From an uncultured delta proteobacterium (GTDB lineage: Bacteria > Myxococcota_A > Polyangia > Polyangiales > Polyangiaceae): 64,000 nt of DNA. The notes beneath the pieces are model-generated. The model saw only the letters and a program-made list of their open reading frames with translations, was not told the origin of the DNA and ran no database searches. Position 1 is the first letter of the stretch, and the number at the start of each line of letters is the position of its first letter. The stretch covers positions 1 to 64,000 of the forward strand of contig CAIVJW010000244.1 in the NCBI GenBank assembly GCA_903906315.1, read 5' to 3'. This document shows, in pieces, positions 51,822 to 59,587 of the stretch. The translations under genes and the position numbers were made by a program.

Positions 51822-52904
51822 ATGTCGCACCCGACCCTGCCGCCCATGGACGCCGATCGCTTCGAGGCCACGCGCGAGCGCGCCCGGGGGATCCTCGAGT
51901 CGTACGCGGTCCCCGAGCTCCGCCTCGCGCCGCGCTTCCTGGCGCAGCCCGCTCACCTGACGACGCCCGCGACGGTGTGGAAGTACGTCGAGGGCGCGTG
52001 CACGAGGAGCGCGGCGAGCCTCGTGATGCTCGACCTCGAGGACTCCATCCCGCGCGGCGACGAAGGCGCGCTGCGGGTCGGGCGCGAGAACGTGGTGCGC
52101 GCCTTCAACGAGCTCGACTGGGGCACGCGCCTGCGCTTCTTCCGGCCGCGCGGGCTCGCGCTCGACCCGGGGCTCGAGGACCTCGAGGTGGTGATCAGCG
52201 GGGCCGGCGCGCGCATCGAGGGCATCGTCCTGCCCAAGGTCGAGAGCGCCGACGAGGTGCGGCTCGTCGACGAGGTGCTGACCGAGATCGAGCTCAGGAA
52301 CCGGATCGAGCCCGGATCCATCCGCATCGAGGTGCTGATCGAGAGCGCGCTCGCGGTCGAGGAGGCGTTCTCGATCGCGCGCTCGTCGCGGCGGCTCGTC
52401 GGCCTCGTCTTCGGCGCGTACGACTACTGGAGCTCGCTCGGCATGCTCGGGGTCGCGTACCGACGCGACCACGCGCTCGTCGACTACGCCCGCGCGCGCA
52501 TCGTCGCCGCGGCCGCGACCATCGGCGTGCCGGCGATCGCCGAGATGACCTTCGAGTTTCCCACCCGGGACAAATCCGAAGCCGACCGCGCGGCCGCGCT
52601 CGAGGCGTGCAGGCTCGACGCGCTGCACGCCCGCGACACGGGCTTCCGCGGCAAGTGGGTCGGCATCCCGGCGCAGACCGCGATCGCGCTCGAGGTCTTC
52701 GCCCTGGCGGACGAGGTCGTGCTTCGCGCGATCGACGAGGCGCGCGCCTTCCTGGCCGCCGAGCGAGCGGGGCGCGGAGCGACGATGATCGCCGGCCGGA
52801 TGGCCGATCGGGCCACGGACCGGCTCAACCGCGTGGCCTTGCGCACCGCGTACGTCATGGGCCGCCTCGACCCTGCGATCGCGGCCGAGCTCGGGATCGC
52901 CTGA
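51822..52904 (+). CDS. HpcH/HpaI aldolase-citrate lyase family enzyme, malyl/methylmalyl-CoA lyase-like
   Basis: 360 residues, strong SD GGAGGAG. CitE-like TIM barrel: VMLDLEDSIPRGD (Asp-Glu-Asp metal site), IVLPKVES, RIEVLIESALAVEEAF with the catalytic Glu, LVFGAYDYWSSLGM, and a GKWVGIPAQTAIALEVF-like end. Such enzymes cleave malyl-CoA, beta-methylmalyl-CoA or citramalyl-CoA. A relic of mesaconyl-CoA hydratase follows directly, and an intact copy lies further on, so beta-methylmalyl-CoA lyase of the ethylmalonyl-CoA pathway is a reasonable reading. Confidence 0.82.
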   Translation: MSHPTLPPMDADRFEATRERARGILESYAVPELRLAPRFLAQPAHLTTPATVWKYVEGACTRSAASLVMLDLEDSIPRGDEGALRVGRENVVRAFNELDWGTRLRFFRPRGLALDPGLEDLEVVISGAGARIEGIVLPKVESADEVRLVDEVLTEIELRNRIEPGSIRIEVLIESALAVEEAFSIARSSRRLVGLVFGAYDYWSSLGMLGVAYRRDHALVDYARARIVAAAATIGVPAIAEMTFEFPTRDKSEADRAAALEACRLDALHARDTGFRGKWVGIPAQTAIALEVFALADEVVLRAIDEARAFLAAERAGRGATMIAGRMADRATDRLNRVALRTAYVMGRLDPAIAAELGIA

Positions 52905-52914
52905 TCTTCGGCCT

Positions 52915-53075
52915 CCCGCGACCGACAGGTGAAGCTCCACGCCAGGGAACGTGACCGTCGACGACGACAGGATCGCGATCCCCGCGCCATCCTCCTGCTG
53001 CGCGACGCCGACGTGGGCGATCCGCCCGGCCGCCCGCGCCCTCGGCCTGCAGGGCCGGCCGGTGCGCCCCGATGG
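52915..53075 (+). pseudogene. relic of mesaconyl-CoA hydratase 5' end
   Basis: From 52951 the frame reads VTVDDDRIAIP then SSCCATPTW..AARALGLQGRPVRP, matching VTVDDGMVALF, SFCCATPTYSS, AARALGLRDRPVHP of the intact gene at 56634 residue by residue with about 60-65% identity. Similarity begins near 52930 and stops near 53075. There is no start codon and no downstream part, so it is a fragment about 45 codons long, just after the HpcH lyase. It shows that a hydratase gene once followed the lyase directly. Confidence 0.75.
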
Positions 53076-53183
53076 CGTTCGTCCCCTGCGGCGTGATCAC
53101 TCCAGACCGCCTCGGCGCGAACCTGGGCCGAGGCCGCCTCGACGGAGCGGCGCGCGCTAGCGCCGGGCTAGCCTGACTGCACG

Positions 53184-53418
53184 GTGGACCCCGCGCGCAC
53201 GGCGATCACCGCTCGCCGCCTGGCTCGTCGCGGCACTGGCGAGGGTCGCTGCCGACGCCCGCGACCCGTTCGAGCCGTCGCGGTCCGGCACCGCCGCCTA
53301 CGGCCACAACCACGACGGCGCGCTCGGGCAGGGCCTCACGGTCACAGCGGTCGAGATCCTCGTCTTCGCCGCGATCGTCCGCCCCTTCGCGACGCCGGCC
53401 TCCCCCGCCCTCTTGGCT
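53184..53418 (+). pseudogene. frameshifted, truncated gene for a small membrane protein
   Basis: GTG at 53184 reads VDPARTAITA, after which a +1/-2 shift near 53211 is needed to reach a coding-like frame: LAAWLVAALARVAADARDPFEPSRSGT, GHNHDGALGQG, VEILVFAAIVRPFATPA (in parts). A hydrophobic stretch at 53344-53385 could be a transmembrane helix. The frame then runs into the 3' end of the opposite-strand histidine kinase gene, so the C-terminus is lost. I do not recognise the family. Read as a broken gene at a rearrangement boundary. Confidence 0.5.
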
Positions 53419-55296
53419 TCAGCTGGCGACCCGCTCCGCGCCTATGCCGAGCGCGCCCAGCGCTCTGACCAGCTGACGGATCTCGAACGGCTTCGCGAGG
53501 AACATCCTGCGTGCGGTCGCAGGGCTGTCGATCGCGATCGCCGCGTCGATCTGGCCCGATACGAAGAGCACGGGCACATCGACCTCTTCATCTGCCAGGG
53601 TGTCGATCAACTCGGGACCTGACATTCCGGGCATGCGGACGTCGGTGACGATGGCGTCGATGACCTGCTCCTGCGCACGAACGATGGCGAGCGCCTCCGC
53701 GCCGCCCGCAGCCAGCACCGGGCGGTAGCCGGATCGCTCGATCGCCCTACCCATCAGGCGGAGCAGCGCGGGTTCGTCGTCTACCACCAGGACGGTGCAA
53801 GCTCCGCCGTCGCGCCCGGCCACTCGGCCGTCGACACGGCTCTTCGCCGCAACCGGCACCTGCGTGGCGAGCGCAGTCGCGCGCATCGGCCACAGGACGG
53901 TGAACCGCGACCCCTTGCCGGACTCACTCTCTACCGTGAGCCCCGCCGCGTTCTGCTTCAGTATCCCGAAGACGGTCGGCAGGCCGAGCCCGGAGCCCTG
54001 GTCTTGCCGCTTCGTCGTGAAGAATGGATCGAAGATGTGCTCGAGCACCGAGGGCGCCATTCCGCTTCCGCCGTCCTCGACCACGAGGGTGGCATACGCC
54101 CCCGGCGCGAGCCTCCCCGTGCGGGTCGCCAGCGGCGCACGCAGCTCGGTCGTCGCGCACCGGATTTCCATTCGCCCCCCGGCGGCCATCGCGTCCCGCC
54201 CATTCGCGACGAGGTGGCGCAGAACCTGGCAGAACTGGTCTCGGTCGGCCCGCAGAACCGCGTCCGCCGCCCCCTCCGCCATCACCACGGTGACCGTCGC
54301 AGAAGGCGAGGCGAGGCGTTCGAGCAGGACGCGCGCTCCCTCGACGAGATCCCCCATGCGAGCATCCACGGGCGACACCTGCTGCCGTCGCGAGAACGAC
54401 AGGAGGTGCGCGGTCAGGGCGCCCACCCGGTCGACCGATTCGAGGATGTTGGCCTGAAGCTGCGTCGCCGCCAGCGAGCCGGCGACCTCGTGCACGAGCA
54501 GCTCCGCAGCCGTGCGGACGATGGCCATGGCGTTGTTCGCTTCGTGCGCGACGCCGGCGGCCATCCGCTCCATCGACGCCATGCGCTGCTCGCTGCGCGC
54601 CTCCGCCTCCAGATTGCGCCGGTCCGTGAGGTCCCGGGTCACGCCGAGCAGCTCGACCAGCCCGCCATTCGCGTCCAGCACCGGGAAGGCCAGCACCTCG
54701 GTCCAGAAGGTCGTGCCGTCCTTGCAGTTGTACTCGAGGTCCCCTCGGAATGGGGCCGGAACCCCGCCGGCCTGCAGCGTGGCCAGCATCTGCGTGAAGT
54801 ACCCGACGGACCGCGCAAGCGACTCGGGCGGGAAGATCTCGTCCATCGGTTGCGCCATCGCTTCGGCTGGCGTGTAGCCCCGCACCTTCTCGATCGCCGG
54901 ACTGATGTAGGTCATCCTTCCATCTGGCGACATCGTCCAGACCACATCCCGCGCGCTGTCAGCGAGCACGCGATGCCGCTCCTCGCTGACGTGAAGCGCT
55001 TCCTTGATCCGCTTCTCGTCGCTGAGGTCGCGGACGGCGAGCACGATCTCGGCGCCCTTCGTCGCTGGATCGCGGCTGGCGCGGGCTTCGAGCGCGTGCC
55101 AGCGCTCGGCGGGCGCTTCGTCCCGCGCCGCGGCGAGCACGAACTCGGACAGCTCCGCTGGCAGCACCTCCGAGACCAGTCGCCCGACGATCGCGGGAGA
55201 AAGTGGAAGCTGCCCGGCGGCGGCCCCCGGAGCGACCGCGATGACCCTGCCGTCGGGCCCGATGTTGAGCTTCAAGATCGGGATCGTGGTCGTCAT
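53419..55296 (-). CDS. PAS-domain hybrid sensor histidine kinase with receiver
   Basis: 625 residues, no transmembrane segment. Layout: PAS-like (residues 1-100), a second PAS (105-230: YISPAIEKVRGYTPAEAM, typical), HisKA with H251 in AGVAHEANNAMA (a HEANN box), HATPase (N box NGRDAM, G1 VEDGGSGM, F box FDPFFTTK, G2 GSGLGLPTVFG), and a C-terminal receiver (VLVVDDEPALLRLMG, TDVRMPGMSG with Asp, LAKPF with Lys). Cytosolic sensor. It sits in a spot where two broken genes lie to its right side on the other strand, and its A+T content looks higher than neighbours, suggesting insertion. Output partner unknown. Confidence 0.93.
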   Translation of the reverse strand: MTTTIPILKLNIGPDGRVIAVAPGAAAGQLPLSPAIVGRLVSEVLPAELSEFVLAAARDEAPAERWHALEARASRDPATKGAEIVLAVRDLSDEKRIKEALHVSEERHRVLADSARDVVWTMSPDGRMTYISPAIEKVRGYTPAEAMAQPMDEIFPPESLARSVGYFTQMLATLQAGGVPAPFRGDLEYNCKDGTTFWTEVLAFPVLDANGGLVELLGVTRDLTDRRNLEAEARSEQRMASMERMAAGVAHEANNAMAIVRTAAELLVHEVAGSLAATQLQANILESVDRVGALTAHLLSFSRRQQVSPVDARMGDLVEGARVLLERLASPSATVTVVMAEGAADAVLRADRDQFCQVLRHLVANGRDAMAAGGRMEIRCATTELRAPLATRTGRLAPGAYATLVVEDGGSGMAPSVLEHIFDPFFTTKRQDQGSGLGLPTVFGILKQNAAGLTVESESGKGSRFTVLWPMRATALATQVPVAAKSRVDGRVAGRDGGACTVLVVDDEPALLRLMGRAIERSGYRPVLAAGGAEALAIVRAQEQVIDAIVTDVRMPGMSGPELIDTLADEEVDVPVLFVSGQIDAAIAIDSPATARRMFLAKPFEIRQLVRALGALGIGAERVAS

Positions 55297-55758
55297 CGAA
55301 GGCTCCGGGTCGCGCGGTCGGCTGGCAGCCTGGAGGTGCGACCACCGGATCGGACCCAGAAGTAGCCTCGGCTACAATGGCCCGAGAGCCTGCGGGTAGG
55401 AAGCGCAAACGCCTTCAGACCGGTTCGCCGCATCTTCAAGCCCGGGGGCGTCCCCAGCGGAATCGTCCGTGGCGCGAAGCCAAGGCCCCCTCCCTCGGGG
55501 CTCGACGTGTCCCCTCTCTGCCCCCCCCACGCCCAGCGCGCGAACGTGCCAATCGGTTGGCCGCGATCGCTCGGGCGCGGGTCTCCGTGCGGGCGGCCGA
55601 GGCCGATCGAGCAGAGCGTCGCGGCGAGCTCGCGCGGGGCCAGCGCGAAGCGCCCGAGGCCGCCAGTGAGCCTCGCGGGTCCGAGGGCGCCACCGACCTC
55701 CCGTGGCGCCCTCGCAGCGCCTCCTTTCGGCGCTCGGCACAGGCTGCGAGGTCGGTCG
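55297..55758. other. intergenic stretch without a gene
   Basis: 462 bases between the histidine kinase start and the hemolysin III-type gene. I see a short hairpin GTAGCC-TC-GGCTAC (about 55365-55378), possibly in the kinase promoter region, and a strong terminator hairpin at 55683-55713. No ORF in this stretch has coding character. Confidence 0.6.
55683..55713. terminator. 11-bp hairpin downstream of hemolysin III-type gene
   Basis: GAGGGCGCCAC and GTGGCGCCCTC form a perfect 11-bp stem with a 9-base loop, 45 bases beyond the minus-strand gene's stop. No T run. Likely transcription end or mRNA-stabilising hairpin. Confidence 0.55.
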
Positions 55759-56418
55759 CTACGGCATCACGGACGCCAGCGCCCTCACCATCTCGAAGTG
55801 GCAGACCGCCGCGACGACGACCAGCGCGTGGAAGATCTCGTGATAGCCGAACACGCGCGGTGAGGGGTTCGGGCGCTTGGCCGCGTAGACGAGCGCGCCC
55901 GCCGTGTAGAGGACGCCCCCCGCGAGCAGGAGTCCGACACCCGAGGCCCCGATGGCCACGCGGACCGGCGTCCACGCACCGACGACCGTCCAGCCGAGCG
56001 CGACGCAGATCAGCGCCGTGAGGGGCTTGGGCGCGTGGGCCCAGAAGATGGACTTCACGATGCCGAGCCCGGCGCCCGCCCAGACGACGAGGAGCAACCG
56101 CTCGCCCGCCGCGCCGCGGACCCCGAGCAGGCAGATGGGCGTGTAGGTGCCGGCGATCTGCAGGAAGATCCCCGCGTGGTCGAGGCGCCGCATGCGCTGC
56201 CGGGCGATCGGGCTCCAGCTCGGCCGGTGGTACGCGGCGCTGATGCCCAGCATGCCGGCGAGGCAGGTGGCGTAGACCCCCACGGCGAGCCGGGCGAGGC
56301 CCGCCGGCTGCGAGGCCGTCAAGGCGCCGCCTGCGACGAGCGCGAGGAAGAAGGCGATCTGATGCGACACGCCGCGCAAGAGCGGCTTGTCCGGTGGCGC
56401 CGCCGGGACGACCGCCAT
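55759..56418 (-). CDS. hemolysin III/PAQR-family membrane protein
   Basis: 219 residues with seven hydrophobic segments (IAFFLALVAGGAL; LARLAVGVYATCLAGMLGISAAYH; LDHAGIFLQIAGTYTPICLL; and others). Conserved family residues are present: SAAYHRPSW, DHAGIFLQIAGTYTP, and HEIFHALVVVAAVCHF near the C-terminus, giving the Ser/His/Asp/His zinc site of HlyIII/PAQR (CREST) hydrolases. Inner membrane. A role in membrane lipid homeostasis is inferred from the superfamily. Divergent from the mesaconyl-CoA hydratase gene. Confidence 0.9.
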   Translation of the reverse strand: MAVVPAAPPDKPLLRGVSHQIAFFLALVAGGALTASQPAGLARLAVGVYATCLAGMLGISAAYHRPSWSPIARQRMRRLDHAGIFLQIAGTYTPICLLGVRGAAGERLLLVVWAGAGLGIVKSIFWAHAPKPLTALICVALGWTVVGAWTPVRVAIGASGVGLLLAGGVLYTAGALVYAAKRPNPSPRVFGYHEIFHALVVVAAVCHFEMVRALASVMP

Positions 56419-56633
56419 CACGCCGCACGCACGCAGAGGCGCGCGCGCCTCGCGAGGAGGCCGGGTGAGCCGCGATCTACATGCATGGGGCCGACCGTGG
56501 CCCGTGAGCCGAGGGGAGACAAGCCCAAGACGACCGCGGCGCCGCGCGTCACGGAAGGCTCGGCCCAAGCGGCCGGCCGCGCGCGCGAAGGGCTCCACGC
56601 GCGGGACGCTCCGCGCCGGCGCGTCGCCGTGCG

Positions 56634-57728
56634 ATGCTGCGCGCGATGCTCAGAGCGCCGCGTCACGGCCGCATGCTCGACGACTTCACGCCCGGCGCGA
56701 TCTACGCCCACCCGTGGGACGTGACGGTCGACGACGGCATGGTCGCGCTCTTCGCGGCTTCCTTCTGCTGCGCGACGCCGACGTACTCGAGCCGCGCGGC
56801 CGCCCGCGCCCTCGGACTGCGGGACCGGCCGGTGCACCCGCTCCTGCTCCTGAACCTCGGGGTGTCGTTCAGCGTGCACGACGTGAGCGAGCAGGCGGTC
56901 GCGCACCTCGCCTACATCGACGTGCGCTTCCCGGCCGCCTGCTACGTCGGCGACACGCTGCGCGCGAGCACGCGCGTGCTCGGCGTGAAGCCGGTCTCGT
57001 CGGGCGACAAGGGCGTGGTGCACGTGCGCACCGAGGTGCGAAACCAGGACGACGTGCTCGTGTGCGCCTTCGAGCGCAAGGCCCTCGTCCGCGCCGGCGC
57101 GATCCTCGCGCGCCCGCCGGACCCGCCGCACGACGTCCGCCACGACGGGGTCGAGCCCGCGCGGCTGCCCGCCGTCCTCGCGGGCGACCTCGCGCCGCCC
57201 GCACGCCTGGGCGGATTCGCCACCCTGTTCGAGGATTTTGTGGTCGGCGACGTCTACGCGCACGACGTCGGGCGCACGGTGAGCGAGGCCGAGGCCATGC
57301 AGCTCGCGACGCTGGCGCGCAACTCCCACCCGCTGCACTCGGACGAGGTCTACGCCAAGACGCACTCGTTCGCCCGCACGCGCGTCGTCTACGGGGGCCT
57401 CGTGCTCGCGTGGGCGCTCTCGCTCTCGAGCCGCGACACGGCCGGCAACGCGGTGTGGGACCTCGGCCTCGACGACGGCGCGCACCCGAGCGGCGTGCTC
57501 GCCGGCGACACGCTCTACGCCGCGAGCCAGGTGCTCGCGACCGAGGCGCTCGGCCCCACCTCGGGGTCGGTCACGCTGCGCATCGTCGGCGCCAAGAACG
57601 TGCACACGCGCACGCTGCTCGAGGCGGGCGCGGACCTGTTCACGCCGGAGCTCGGCAAGACGACGGGCAAGGTGCCCGAGAAGGCCGTGGAGATCACGCG
57701 CACGCTGCTCGTGCGGCGCAGAGGCTGA
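56634..57728 (+). CDS. mch: mesaconyl-CoA hydratase-like double hot-dog (MaoC) enzyme
   Basis: 364 residues from the ATG at 56634; an internal ATG at 56673 (MLDDFTPG) is an equally good start. Two MaoC-like hot-dog halves: FTPGAIYAHPWD..VTVDDGMVALFAASF, then VRFPAACYVGDTLRASTRVLGVK, and a second half with FVVGDVYAHDVGRTVSEAEAMQLATLARNSHPLH and VVYGGLVLAWALSLSS, then GVLAGDTLYAASQVL. The order and motifs match mesaconyl-CoA hydratase of the ethylmalonyl-CoA pathway, which hydrates mesaconyl-CoA to beta-methylmalyl-CoA. The epimerase gene follows by 8 bases. A 5' fragment of the same gene lies at 52915-53075. Confidence 0.82.
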   Translation: MLRAMLRAPRHGRMLDDFTPGAIYAHPWDVTVDDGMVALFAASFCCATPTYSSRAAARALGLRDRPVHPLLLLNLGVSFSVHDVSEQAVAHLAYIDVRFPAACYVGDTLRASTRVLGVKPVSSGDKGVVHVRTEVRNQDDVLVCAFERKALVRAGAILARPPDPPHDVRHDGVEPARLPAVLAGDLAPPARLGGFATLFEDFVVGDVYAHDVGRTVSEAEAMQLATLARNSHPLHSDEVYAKTHSFARTRVVYGGLVLAWALSLSSRDTAGNAVWDLGLDDGAHPSGVLAGDTLYAASQVLATEALGPTSGSVTLRIVGAKNVHTRTLLEAGADLFTPELGKTTGKVPEKAVEITRTLLVRRRG

Positions 57729-57736
57729 GGATCGCC

Positions 57737-58171
57737 ATGTTCAAGGTGAAGCGGATCGATCACGTGGCCGTGGCCGTCGACTCCATCGACGACGCGATCG
57801 CGAAGTGGAAGGCGCTCGGGATCGAGGTGAAGGAGCGCGAGATCGTCGCGTCGCAGAGGACCGAGGCGGCGCTCCTGCCCGTCGGCGAGACGAGCATCGA
57901 GCTCATCTCGCCCAAGGGCAACGACGGGCTCGCGAAGTTCCTCGAGAAGCGAGGCCCGGGGCTGCACCACATCGCGCTCGAGGTGGAGGGCATCGACGCC
58001 GCGCTCGCGCTGCTGACGGCGTTGGGCGTACCGCTGATCGATACGGTGCCGCGCCGCGGCGCGCGCGGGCACAAGGTCGCCTTCGTGCACCCGAAGGCCA
58101 CGGGCGGCGTGCTGGTCGAGCTGGTCGAGCCGCAGGAGAGCGAGCACGTCGCCAGCGATCCGGCGGTCTGA
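57737..58171 (+). CDS. mce: methylmalonyl-CoA/ethylmalonyl-CoA epimerase-like
   Basis: 144 residues, the family length. VOC fold: KRIDHVAVAVDSIDDAI with the first metal His (DHVAVAV), TSIELISP, GLHHIALEV with the second His, and VLVELVEP with the last Glu. Converts (2S)- and (2R)-methylmalonyl-CoA (or ethylmalonyl-CoA). It is 8 bases after mch and probably in its operon, consistent with the propionyl-CoA branch of the ethylmalonyl-CoA pathway. Confidence 0.92.
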   Translation: MFKVKRIDHVAVAVDSIDDAIAKWKALGIEVKEREIVASQRTEAALLPVGETSIELISPKGNDGLAKFLEKRGPGLHHIALEVEGIDAALALLTALGVPLIDTVPRRGARGHKVAFVHPKATGGVLVELVEPQESEHVASDPAV

Positions 58172-58338
58172 AGCGGCGCGCCTCGCGTTCGACAGCCTCT
58201 CCCCGGCCTGCGACAAGGCCACACCTCGGCCGGCGCGGCTGCGCGCCGCCGGGCCCTGAATGCGGCGCGAGCAGGCGCATCCATGGGTCCGACGGCGCGG
58301 GGCGCGAGGCGCTCCCCGCGCCCGGGGGAACGAGCACC

Positions 58339-59502
58339 ATGGAACTGCAAGCGAGCTCAGCAACGACGACGGCCGACGACGGCCGCGCCATCGATCCGCT
58401 CCTCGGGCGGGTCGTCGCGAGCCGCTACCGCCTCGACGCCGTGATCGGGGCCGGCGCCTCCGGCGTCGTGTACCGCGCCGAGCACCTCGGGCTGCGGTCG
58501 GTCGTGGCGGTGAAGGTGCCGAGCCCGGCGCTCCTGTCGCACCCCGACGCGCGCAAGCTCTTCCGGCGCGAGGCGCGCGCCGCCGCCCGGTTCGACCACC
58601 CGAACAGCGTCCGCGTGCACGACTTCGGCACCGAGCCCGACGGCCTGACGTACCTCGTGATGGAGCTCCTCGAAGGGCGCGAGCTGCTGGCCCCGATCCT
58701 CGAGGAGCCGCCGATGTCCCCCGATCGCATCGTGGACCTCCTCGGGCAGGTGCTCGACGCGCTCTCCGCGGCCCACGACGCGGGCATCGTGCACCGCGAC
58801 CTCAAGCCGGAGAACATCGTGATCGTGCAGCGCGACGGCAAGGAGGTCGCCAAGATCACCGACTACGGCATCGCCAAGCCTTTCGGCGGCGCGTTCCAGC
58901 AGAGCGCCGCGCTCACCGTCGCCGGCATGCTCAACGGCACGCCGACCTACATGGCGCCCGAGCAGGCCCTCGGCGAGGAGCTCGACGGGCGCGCCGACCT
59001 CTACGCCGTCGGCGTCATCCTCTACGAGCTGCTCTGCGGGACGCCGCCCTTCACCGACGACAAGCCCTTCGACCTCATCCTCGCGCACCTCATGCGGCCG
59101 CCGACGCCGCCGTCGGATCGCCGGGCGGGCGTGCACGCGGGGCTCGAGGCGGTCGCGCTCCGCGCCCTGACGAAGAAGCGCGACGGGCGGTTCGCCGACG
59201 CGCGGGAGATGAGGGCTGCGCTGCAGGCCGCGATCGCCGGCGCGGCGGACGCGCGGAGCGGGGTGCGCGAGGTCGAGAGCCGCCCGGAGGACGAGGACTC
59301 GAGGGCGACGCTCGTCGCCGTCGATGCCAAGCCCGCCGAGGGCGCGGGCGGCCGGACGCGGCGGGCGGCGGTCCGGTGGCTCGCGGCGAGCGCGATCGTG
59401 GCGCTGCTCGGCGCGTCGGCCGTGCTGGCGGGGTCGGTCGCGCTGCGGGGCGCGCGCGACGCGGGGAGCGCGGGAGTCACGGCGACGCGATCGGGCCGGT
59501 AG
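58339..59502 (+). CDS. Ser/Thr protein kinase with C-terminal transmembrane helix
   Basis: 387 residues. Kinase domain at residues 27-285: GAGASGVVYRAEH, VAVKVPS, HRDLKPENIVI, DYGIAKP (DYG replaces DFG), GTPTYMAPEQALGEE, ARADLYAVG-like ADLYAVGVILYE. Then a charged linker and one TM (WLAASAIVALLGASAVLAGSVAL) very near the C-terminus, leaving a tiny outer tail. It is likely an inner-membrane-anchored kinase. Its gene starts 168 bp after the epimerase on the same strand. Confidence 0.92.
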   Translation: MELQASSATTTADDGRAIDPLLGRVVASRYRLDAVIGAGASGVVYRAEHLGLRSVVAVKVPSPALLSHPDARKLFRREARAAARFDHPNSVRVHDFGTEPDGLTYLVMELLEGRELLAPILEEPPMSPDRIVDLLGQVLDALSAAHDAGIVHRDLKPENIVIVQRDGKEVAKITDYGIAKPFGGAFQQSAALTVAGMLNGTPTYMAPEQALGEELDGRADLYAVGVILYELLCGTPPFTDDKPFDLILAHLMRPPTPPSDRRAGVHAGLEAVALRALTKKRDGRFADAREMRAALQAAIAGAADARSGVREVESRPEDEDSRATLVAVDAKPAEGAGGRTRRAAVRWLAASAIVALLGASAVLAGSVALRGARDAGSAGVTATRSGR

Positions 59503-59587
59503 GCGCGGCGGACTGCCCCGTTCGGGGCGACGCGGCAGGATCCACCGCGACCGAGCCTCTCGTGGCCCTCGCTGCGCGCGGTCGACG

